A DNA stretch of 41,162 nucleotides, taken from positions 1 through 41,162 of the forward strand of contig UQXA01000018.1 in assembly GCA_900544865.1 (NCBI GenBank), read 5' to 3'. This document shows positions 30,656 through 37,597 of this stretch, piece by piece. The notes under the pieces are model-generated. The model saw nothing but the letters and a program-made list of their open reading frames with translations, had not been told where the DNA came from and made no database searches. The first letter of the stretch is position 1, and each line of letters begins with the position of its first letter. The position numbers were made by a program, and so were the translations under genes. Source of the stretch: an uncultured Collinsella sp. (GTDB taxonomy: Bacteria > Actinomycetota > Coriobacteriia > Coriobacteriales > Coriobacteriaceae).

Positions 30656-30776
30656 GTGGTTGCTTTCTCTCGCGTTTGTCCGCCAACTATTATGGCGTAG
30701 CGGCGGCGCTGGTTGCCAGCGCGCGAGAAAATGCAGGAAATGGGCGTTCTGCCCGGCCGTTTGGTGCAGTTGCCAG

Positions 30777-30899
30777 CTAAGTGAGTAGACTTTTTGCGAT
30801 GTCGCGAGCACATGGCTTTTGCGCAAGGGCTCTACCTGCGGTTTTAGTTTTCGCTATGCGGGCTGTGCTTGGCTATTGCAAAAAAGTCTACTCACTTAG
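30777..30899. mobile_element. 123-bp MITE-like element, copy C
   Basis: Terminal inverted repeats CTAAGTGAGTAGACTTTTTGC and GCAAAAAAGTCTACTCACTTAG, same length as copies A and B. The interior is more diverged but keeps CTACCTGCGGTTTTAG. It lies in the 310-nt space between the helicase start and trmB end, where it can influence the helicase promoter. Confidence 0.8.
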
Positions 30900-30965
30900 G
30901 TTTTGAGGGTTGCTTGCTGACGCCTATTTGCGCTTGTTTGCCGACACCGCGACCATCAGAGGTCC

Positions 30966-31805
30966 CTAGGACTCTTGCGGCAGGCGCTTCTTGCCTTTGC
31001 GGGCGCGGTTTCTAAAGTTCTCGACGGCCTCTTCCATGCCCAGAGGTACATAGGTGAGCTCATCGAGGTTGTCGGGCAGGTAACAGGCAAGGCTTTGCTC
31101 CTGCGCGCGGCCTGCTGCGAGCTGTTCATCGCTGGGCTGCGCACCGGGCGTGGCACAAATGCCATAGACGGCGGCACCCATCTCGCGCGTGCGGCATTCA
31201 TATTCGGTCTCGGGATGCTCGGGATGGTCGCGACGAACGTCGTCGCTTACCCAAAGCGTGTCGTAGCCTGCCGCGGCAAACTGCCCCAGGGCGTAGTCGC
31301 GCAATGGCTTGCTGTCGGTTCGCAGTGTGACGGTGGCGCCGACTGCAAAGAGCGGGCGGTAGAGCATCAGATGGTCGACATGGACGAGTCGTTTTTTAGC
31401 GTACTTGGCCTTGGGCTGCGGCGTGGGAAAGTTAATGGTGATGGCATCGAGCTCGCCTGCGGCAAATAGCTGTGGCAGCGATGCCGCGCCTCGGGGCAGC
31501 ACAAGCGCATTGGGCAGCTCCTGCTCGCAGATTTTCTGCGCGGCATAGGCGATGCAGATGGGCTCCTGGTCCATACCGATAAAGAGGGTGTTTGGCTCGT
31601 GGGCCGCGCGCTCTACAAGGTACGTTCCCTTGCCGCAGCCAAGATCCAGGTGAAGGTGTTCGAATGGCTTGCTGCCAACTGGCGCACAGGCTTCACGCCA
31701 ATCTCCGGCATAGGCCTCGGGGTTCGTCTCAATCGCATCGGCGTAGCGCTCCAGGCGCTCCTCGAGCATAAAGTTCTTAGGCGTGCGAACGTGGACGGCT
31801 CCCAT
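30966..31805 (-). CDS. trmB: tRNA (guanine-N7)-methyltransferase, TrmB family
   Basis: A 279-residue SAM-dependent methyltransferase that makes m7G at tRNA position 46. The SAM site is LDLGCGKGTYL (53-63). The family motif usually read as FPDPWPKKRHHKRR appears as NFPTPQPKAKYAKKRL (125-140), with Thr and Gln replacing Asp and Trp. The DYA and TEYE elements towards the C-terminus (KPLRDYALGQF, PETEYECRTREMG) are standard. The length is about 50 residues above Escherichia coli TrmB. AAGGAG 4 nt before ATG supports the start. It lies downstream of a second methyltransferase gene on the same strand (118-nt gap). Confidence 0.85.
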   Translation of the reverse strand: MGAVHVRTPKNFMLEERLERYADAIETNPEAYAGDWREACAPVGSKPFEHLHLDLGCGKGTYLVERAAHEPNTLFIGMDQEPICIAYAAQKICEQELPNALVLPRGAASLPQLFAAGELDAITINFPTPQPKAKYAKKRLVHVDHLMLYRPLFAVGATVTLRTDSKPLRDYALGQFAAAGYDTLWVSDDVRRDHPEHPETEYECRTREMGAAVYGICATPGAQPSDEQLAAGRAQEQSLACYLPDNLDELTYVPLGMEEAVENFRNRARKGKKRLPQES

Positions 31806-31923
31806 GAGGCTCCTTGGTCATAAATATGGAACGCATAGCTGCGCGTTCCGTCAATGGGTTGAAAAGGGGTGGGCATTATTTGCCCGAAAGATGCGGTACG
31901 GCTCGACGGCGAGTCGTCGGTGC

Positions 31924-32796
31924 CTACAGGCGCTTGAGGATCACATAACGGTTGAGCTCGCCGCTGCGACCGTCGGCATGGAAGCGCTCAAGCTCGCGCA
32001 CGGGGACCTCGCCGCTCTTGTAGAACGTACGGACGCCGCGCACCAGGTCGGTGATCTGCTGATCGTCAAAGTGATGGCAGTAGCGGTAGGCGTGGCGGTC
32101 GTTTTGCCAGCCAATGAGGTGGTCGCCGGCTTCAAACTGCGCGGAATCGTAACCCTCAAACGGCGGGGTGAGCTCGGCGCGGGCTTCGGCTCGAACGGCC
32201 TTGCGCGCCATGCGCTCGTCGTTCATAAACTCCCAAAAGCTGATGGCGATGATGCCGCCCGGGCGCGTTTGCCGCACCAGGGCGTCGAGCACGCGTACGC
32301 GGTACTCGCACGACGGCACGTGGTGCATAAAGCCAAAGCAGACCGAGATATCGGCGAGCGGGGCGTCGAAAAGCACGTCGGGCGTCTCGGCGGGGTTGAG
32401 CTTCATAAGGGCGTCAAGCACGTCGAGTTCCTGGAAGTGCAGGTTGGGAATGCGCAGGGCGTGACCGTGCGCATCGATAGCCAAATCCTGACACGAGTCA
32501 ACACCATAGAACTCAAACGGGCAGCTGGCATCTGCCGAGGGGTTTGCGCCATCGACGCCCTTGGCGGCAAGTGCGCCGCCGGCGGCAAAGTTCTCGAATC
32601 GCATATTGCCACAGGCAAGATCGAAGACGCGGACGGGATGCTCGATCGTGGCGACGTCGAGCTGTTCGAGCGCGATATCCATGGTGCGTACCCAGCCGGG
32701 CCACGGGGCCTGGCGCGTATCGGAAAAGGAAGCGGAGTGCTCGCGATAGAACGTGTTGTTGAGCTGGATGAGCGATGAGGCGAAATCGCGGTTCAC
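31924..32796 (-). CDS. SAM-dependent methyltransferase resembling Trm9/ALKBH8
   Basis: A 290-residue class I methyltransferase. Before the SAM site it has FYREHSASFSDTRQAPWPGW (16-35), the same pattern as the Trm9 start (HFSQTRYKPWP in yeast, recalled). The SAM motif is FDLACGNMRF (58-67), then YGVDSCQDLA, FGFMHHVPS and RPGGIIAISFWEF, again as in Trm9. Trm9 methylates the carboxymethyl group of cm5U in tRNA to mcm5U. The match is by eye only, and many bacterial methyltransferases are loosely similar. GTG at 32796 with GGAGGGAG about 10 nt upstream is the start. An Elp3-like gene lies 2 kb away on the other strand. Confidence 0.7.
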   Translation of the reverse strand: MNRDFASSLIQLNNTFYREHSASFSDTRQAPWPGWVRTMDIALEQLDVATIEHPVRVFDLACGNMRFENFAAGGALAAKGVDGANPSADASCPFEFYGVDSCQDLAIDAHGHALRIPNLHFQELDVLDALMKLNPAETPDVLFDAPLADISVCFGFMHHVPSCEYRVRVLDALVRQTRPGGIIAISFWEFMNDERMARKAVRAEARAELTPPFEGYDSAQFEAGDHLIGWQNDRHAYRYCHHFDDQQITDLVRGVRTFYKSGEVPVRELERFHADGRSGELNRYVILKRL

Positions 32797-33064
32797 GGCG
32801 CGGAACTCCCTCCGTTAGCGGTGCGAAATAAACAGTACGACCATACTACCGTTAACGCCGCAACGGGGACAACCGAGCTGCGGCTCATTGCTTTGTTTGG
32901 ACACATTTCCGCAGCTCATATGTGCCCGCAACCGCCAGTTGTCAAAAATCTCACTAGAATAGGTGGCATGCTTTTGGCGGTGGCGGATAGATTTTTAACT
33001 GTGCAAGGCGCCTTAAGAACAAAAAACGGTCCGGCGGCACGGCTGGCATCACATAGGAGGAACC

Positions 33065-33787
33065 ATGAATGTAGAAACTGCGCAGCGGCTCGCCGACCTT
33101 CGCCGCAGCAAGGGCTTTAGCCAAGAAGGGCTGGCGCGAAAGCTGGGGCTGTCGCGCCAGGCGGTTAGTAAATGGGAGCGTGCGGAGAGCTCGCCCGATA
33201 CCGAGAACCTGATCTCGCTCGCCAAGCTCTATGGTGTGAGTCTGGACGAGCTGCTCAATCCGAGCGATGAGATTGAGGACGATATCGAGTTTGAGAACGA
33301 GGACCGCGCTCGTCAGCGCGAGGCCGAGGCGGCAGAGCGCGCCCGCACCCATGAGGCGGCGGCGCGTGCCACCGAGGCGGCAACGCAGGCAAGTGACGCG
33401 GCAGCCAAGGCGGCGCAGGCGGCAAGCTGGAGTGCGCAGGCTGCCAATGCGGCGACGGCTCAGGTGACGGGTACCGGTGCGGCTGGTCCGACTCCGGTGA
33501 AGGGTCCGTTCCAGTCATTCCCGTATTGGGCCGTGTGCTGGCTGCTGTTCTTTTTACTGATGTTCCTGTTTGGTGCCGGCCCCTTTGCTGCGCTGATCTT
33601 CTTCACGATTCCCATCTATCACTGGGTGGCGCGTGCACTCGATGGCGATTGGGCGCGCGGGGATATTCAGGTTGGTCCGGCACCGGTGGCGGTCAGGGCC
33701 CAGGGGAAGGATACTTCTGCGGAACCTGATGCTGACGTGGCTACCGCGGCCACCGCTGAGCCATGTGCCAAAGAAGGTGACGAATGA
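33065..33787 (+). CDS. Membrane-bound XRE-type regulator
   Basis: A 240-residue protein. Residues 1-65 are a clear XRE helix-turn-helix (RLADLRRSKGFSQEGLARKL, LSRQAVSKWERAESSPDTENL, YGVSLDELL). An Ala/Glu/Arg-rich helical linker follows (80-135), then two membrane segments (about 153-170 and 172-188), then a Pro/Ala-rich cytoplasmic tail. The helix-turn-helix-to-membrane architecture suggests envelope sensing. AGGAGG 6 nt before ATG supports the start. Its stop overlaps the next gene (ATGA), so both are co-translated and probably act together. Confidence 0.85.
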   Translation: MNVETAQRLADLRRSKGFSQEGLARKLGLSRQAVSKWERAESSPDTENLISLAKLYGVSLDELLNPSDEIEDDIEFENEDRARQREAEAAERARTHEAAARATEAATQASDAAAKAAQAASWSAQAANAATAQVTGTGAAGPTPVKGPFQSFPYWAVCWLLFFLLMFLFGAGPFAALIFFTIPIYHWVARALDGDWARGDIQVGPAPVAVRAQGKDTSAEPDADVATAATAEPCAKEGDE

Positions 33788-34686
33788 TGAAGTTTTCGCA
33801 TGAATCCAAGCTGCGCCTGGGCGTCGGCATCGGAGCGTTTGTACTGATTATCGGGCTTGTTTTTGGCGTTTCGCGGACTTTGATTCATTTTGATGGCCCG
33901 TGGGATCTCGACGATGTTATACCCGGCTTGTCCGGTATGGACGATGTGGTTGATGACGACGATTTTATGAACGATGGCGGTAACTATTCCGCTCGGCCTC
34001 AGCAGCTTTCGTGTACGACCTTTGATGCCGATGAGTTTCGCTACCTCGATTTCGATATCGATGCGGCTACGGTGGACGTCAAGGTTGTTGATGGTAACAA
34101 GGCTCGCGTTATCGAGCGGGGACGCGTTGCCAATGGTATGGATGCCTCCAAGGCCGCGACGCAGAACATCGCATCCGTCGAGGACTCGACGCTCAAGGTT
34201 TCCCAGTTTGGAAGTGATGACGGTAAGGCAATCGATCGCTCAGTTACGGTCGAGCTGCCGCGCCGTGTTGCCGAACATCTGAAGGGAGTCAACGCGCACG
34301 TGGGCTCGGGTGATCTGCAGATTGCCGGTGTCACCTGTGATGGTTTCGACCTTTTCCTGGGTGCGGGAGATGTAGAGTTTACGGGCAGCGTGACTGATGC
34401 GCTCAGTGCTGAGGTCGGTTCGGGCGATGTGACGTTCGAGCTCTACCAGGCCCCCGCGAAGTCGATGGACGTGAGTGTGGGCTCGGGCGATGTGGAGATG
34501 ATGGTTCCGAACTCGACGGGCTTTAAGGCGAGCCTTACCTTGGGCAGCGGCGACTTCGAGAGCGATTTCCTTCCGCTTGGCTACGACGGCGAGACCATTT
34601 TGAATCTTGAATTCGATAACGGCGATAAGTCTGCTACGTATCGTTTTGAGGTCGGTTCGGGCGACATGTCATTTGATTCAGAGTGA
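33784..34686 (+). CDS. Membrane-anchored DUF4097 beta-strand repeat protein
   Basis: A 300-residue protein. One N-terminal membrane segment (about 11-30) is followed by an acidic stretch and then the beta-repeat region of DUF4097/adhesin-like type: VGSGDLQIAG, GAGDVEFTG, VGSGDVTFEL, VGSGDVEMMV, GSGDFESDF and VGSGDMSFDS. These GSGD repeats come every 20-30 residues. Such proteins often pair with membrane helix-turn-helix regulators in Gram-positive stress operons. The start overlaps the regulator stop; a second ATG three nt later is equally likely. The domain is probably outside the membrane; its ligand is unknown. Confidence 0.82.
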   Translation: MMKFSHESKLRLGVGIGAFVLIIGLVFGVSRTLIHFDGPWDLDDVIPGLSGMDDVVDDDDFMNDGGNYSARPQQLSCTTFDADEFRYLDFDIDAATVDVKVVDGNKARVIERGRVANGMDASKAATQNIASVEDSTLKVSQFGSDDGKAIDRSVTVELPRRVAEHLKGVNAHVGSGDLQIAGVTCDGFDLFLGAGDVEFTGSVTDALSAEVGSGDVTFELYQAPAKSMDVSVGSGDVEMMVPNSTGFKASLTLGSGDFESDFLPLGYDGETILNLEFDNGDKSATYRFEVGSGDMSFDSE

Positions 34687-34734
34687 CGGGCGGTTATCGA
34701 AGACTTATATACCATAGCTGCGCTGTTTGATGGA

Positions 34735-34764
34735 GGCGCCGGAGCCGTGACGGGCTCCGGCGCC
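34735..34764 (+). terminator. Terminator-like hairpin just before the Elp3 gene
   Basis: GGCGCCGGAGCC (34735-34746) and GGCTCCGGCGCC (34753-34764), followed by TTTGCCTTT. It ends only 20 nt before the Elp3-like start, so it may end the DUF4097 transcript or attenuate the next gene. Confidence 0.75.
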
Positions 34765-34784
34765 TTTGCCTTTACAATGGGGAC

Positions 34785-36692
34785 ATGGAACAGATTATCT
34801 TGAACATACTCGAGGCCCTGCGTCGTGGCGAGACCGTGGACGACAAAGCGCTCGTCAAACTGATACATGCCGAGGCGCGCCGTGAGGGTGCCGACAAACG
34901 CGATTTGGCCAAGCGCCGTCTGCTGCCGTTCTACCAGCGGGTAAAACGTGAGGAGCCGGCTCGTTGGGCTGGGTGGAATGTCGATGCCGAGCTGGAACGT
35001 CAACTGCTGCAGGTGCTGCGTATGAAGCCGCGCCGAACGGCTTCGGGCGTGGCGACCATTACCGTCATCACCAAGCCCTGGTCGTGCTCGGGCGATTGCC
35101 TGTTTTGCCCCAACGATTTGCGCATGCCCAAAAGCTATCTGCACGCCGAGCCGGCGTGTGCCCGTGCGGAGCAAAACTGCTTCGACCCGTATCTGCAGGT
35201 GAGTGCCCGTTTGACGGCGCTTTCGCAGATGGGGCATGCGACCGATAAGATCGAGCTCATTGTGCTCGGCGGTACCTGGAGCGACTATCCGCAAGGGTAT
35301 CAGGCGTGGTTTATGTCGGAGCTCTTCCGCGCGCTCAATGACGATGCCGTGGCTGGTGTGGCGGCTAACCCCATGTTGGCGCGTCCGGGCATCAGCCGTG
35401 CCGAGGCGGGGCGTCTGCTCGATGACGCGCCCGCCGATGCGCTGCCGCCGGTGGTGGCGGAGCGTCGCGAGCGCTATCGGGCTGCCGGCATTGCGACAGA
35501 CGAGGCTGAGCTTGCTGCCGGCGTTGCCGACGAGCAGGAGCGTGTGGATGCTGCCGTGGGCGGGTATAACCGCGCGGTGCGTCGTCTGTACGGCCCCGGT
35601 ACGCCGTGGGGCGAGGTTGCCGAGTGGCAGGCGGCAACGATGGAGGAGCTTGAGCGTCAGCAGCGCATCAACGAGACGGCGAAGCATCGCGTGGTGGGGC
35701 TCGTTATCGAGACGCGCCCCGATGCCGTGACGCCGCAGACGCTTACGCTCATCCGCCGCCTAGGCTGCACCAAGATTCAGATGGGTATTCAGAGTCTCGA
35801 CCAACATTTGCTCGATATCAACGAGCGTCGCATTTCGGTGGCGCAGATCGAGCGGGCGTTTTCGCTTGCACGCCTGTTTGGCTTTAAGATCCACGCGCAT
35901 TTTATGCTCAACTTGCTGGGCGCCACGCCCGAAGGGGACAAGCGCGATTACGAGCGCTTTATGACCGAAGGGGCCTTTATGCCCGACGAGGTCAAGGTCT
36001 ACCCGTGTGCGCTCATCGAGGGCTCGCGTCTGGTGGGCTGCTACGAGCTCGGCGAGTGGCGCCCCTATACCGAGGAGGAGCTGCTCGACGTGCTGGCCGA
36101 TGACATCGTGGTGACGCCGGCGTTCTGCCGTATTAGTCGCATGATCCGCGACTTTAGTTCCGACGACATTATGGTGGGCAACAAGAAACCCAACCTGCGT
36201 CAGCTCGTTGAGAACCGCCTGGCTGCTCGGGGTGACGGTGCGACGGTGCGCGAGATTCGCTATCGCGAGATCAGTACGGCGGGTGCCGACTTGGATGAGC
36301 TTTCTCTTGATGAGGAAGTGGCGTACGAGACGCCGGTGACGCACGAGCGCTTTTTGCAGTGGGTGACGCCGCAGGGCAAGATCGCGGGCTTTTTGCGGTT
36401 GTCGCTGCCCGACCATTCGTTTGTTGCCGCGCATGCGGACGAGTTGCCGACGTCGCCGGACGAGGCGATGATTCGCGAGGTGCACGTGTATGGCATGGCG
36501 GCACGCGTGGGCGACCAGGGCCAGGCGGCGCAGCATCACGGGTTGGGGCGTTTACTCGTAGAGCGTGCGTCCGAGATTGCCCGGGATGCCGGCTATGCGC
36601 GCGTCAACGTGATCAGCGCGATTGGTACGCGCGAGTACTATCGCCATTTGGGTTTTTACGATCATGGACTCTATCTGCAAAAGGAGCTCTAG
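34785..36692 (+). CDS. Elp3-like radical SAM / GNAT tRNA-modification enzyme
   Basis: A 635-residue two-domain enzyme. The radical SAM part has the 4Fe-4S motif CSGDCLFC (Cys101, Cys105, Cys108), followed by PNDLRMPKSYLHAEPACARA, IELIVLGGTWSDYP, GLVIETRPDAVT and LGCTKIQMGIQSLDQ, all close to Elp3. From about residue 480 it is a GNAT acetyltransferase (AMIREVHVYGMAARVGDQG, HHGLGRLLVERASEIARDAGY, YRHLGFYDHGLYLQK). Elp3 uses acetyl-CoA to put a carboxymethyl group on wobble uridine (cm5U). Bacteria lack the other Elongator subunits, so it acts alone (known for bacterial and archaeal homologues). The gene ends right at the next start. A hairpin lies 20 nt upstream. Confidence 0.9.
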   Translation: MEQIILNILEALRRGETVDDKALVKLIHAEARREGADKRDLAKRRLLPFYQRVKREEPARWAGWNVDAELERQLLQVLRMKPRRTASGVATITVITKPWSCSGDCLFCPNDLRMPKSYLHAEPACARAEQNCFDPYLQVSARLTALSQMGHATDKIELIVLGGTWSDYPQGYQAWFMSELFRALNDDAVAGVAANPMLARPGISRAEAGRLLDDAPADALPPVVAERRERYRAAGIATDEAELAAGVADEQERVDAAVGGYNRAVRRLYGPGTPWGEVAEWQAATMEELERQQRINETAKHRVVGLVIETRPDAVTPQTLTLIRRLGCTKIQMGIQSLDQHLLDINERRISVAQIERAFSLARLFGFKIHAHFMLNLLGATPEGDKRDYERFMTEGAFMPDEVKVYPCALIEGSRLVGCYELGEWRPYTEEELLDVLADDIVVTPAFCRISRMIRDFSSDDIMVGNKKPNLRQLVENRLAARGDGATVREIRYREISTAGADLDELSLDEEVAYETPVTHERFLQWVTPQGKIAGFLRLSLPDHSFVAAHADELPTSPDEAMIREVHVYGMAARVGDQGQAAQHHGLGRLLVERASEIARDAGYARVNVISAIGTREYYRHLGFYDHGLYLQKEL

Positions 36693-37571
36693 ATGAACAA
36701 GCCGAGTGTTTCTGCCGGCGTCGTTGCCGGCGTTGCTCTGGGAGCCGCGGCGCTTGGTGCGGCCGCTGTCGCTGTTCGTGCTGCCTGTCTGCAAGTTGCG
36801 CGAACCCGCAATGGGTTGGCGCGTGTGAAACGCGTGCACGACGAGAGCGGTGACGAAGTCCGCGTATTGGTGCAAGGTGGCGTCTACCAAAGCGCGAGTT
36901 ACGTTGGCGAGCGCTGGGCGGAGCCCGTCTTTGCGTACTATCGCGCGTTTGACGACGTGTTTGAGGCCGAGGATGCGATGCGCGACGCTTATGGTCACGG
37001 TATCAACCGTATGCTGATGCTGGGCGGCGGCGGGTTTGCCTATCCCAAGTTCGCGCTGATGTCGCACGAGGGCTTGCGCATGGACGTCATCGAGTATGAC
37101 GGAGAGATTACGCGCCTGGCGCGCCGTTGGTTCTATCTGGACGAGCTGGAGCGCACGGTGGGCGACCGCTTGCGGGTGATTACTGCTGAGGCTCGCTCGT
37201 ATCTGGGTGTGACGAGTGTGGGCCATCGTCGCTACGACGTGGTCGTGAGCGATTGCTTTGGCGGTGCCGAGCCCGTACGCGAGCTGGCGACGGTTGAAGC
37301 GTTGCGTTTGGTGCGGGGCAGCCTAAATTTCGGTGGCGTCTACGTTGCCAATATCGTGAGCGCAAGCGAGGGGAGCGATGTGACGTTCCTGCGCGATTGC
37401 GCTGCCACGGCACTCGAGGTATTCGCCCACGCCTGGGTGGTCCCATGTGGCGATGCGAAGTTCGGCGGCGAGGAAAACTACCTGCTCATCGCCAGCGACG
37501 GCAACTACGCCTTTGCCGAAGCCGTGCCCTTCGACACCGACTTTCTCGGCACCGTCCTTCACGACAAATAG
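36693..37571 (+). CDS. Spermidine-synthase-like protein with N-terminal membrane segment
   Basis: A 292-residue protein. One hydrophobic segment near the N-terminus (about 8-30) is followed by a polyamine-synthase-like Rossmann domain: RMLMLGGGGFAYPKFAL as the cofactor loop, MDVIEYDGEITRLARRWF with the acidic residue that binds the nucleoside, and YDVVVSDCFGGAEPVREL. It lacks the other features of true aminopropyl transferases, so the substrate is uncertain; many such proteins are called spermidine synthase only by fold. ATG immediately follows the Elp3 stop (no gap), with AAGGAG inside the last Elp3 codons, so translation is coupled. It is convergent with the helicase gene that follows. Confidence 0.75.
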   Translation: MNKPSVSAGVVAGVALGAAALGAAAVAVRAACLQVARTRNGLARVKRVHDESGDEVRVLVQGGVYQSASYVGERWAEPVFAYYRAFDDVFEAEDAMRDAYGHGINRMLMLGGGGFAYPKFALMSHEGLRMDVIEYDGEITRLARRWFYLDELERTVGDRLRVITAEARSYLGVTSVGHRRYDVVVSDCFGGAEPVRELATVEALRLVRGSLNFGGVYVANIVSASEGSDVTFLRDCAATALEVFAHAWVVPCGDAKFGGEENYLLIASDGNYAFAEAVPFDTDFLGTVLHDK

Positions 37572-37597
37572 GTCTCCCCGTCCCAAAAAGACTGGTC

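Noticed and set aside
30656..30826. N-terminal extension of the Ski2-like helicase
   Set aside because: The extra codons run into mobile element copy C and show no helicase features. The ATG at 30655 is taken instead.
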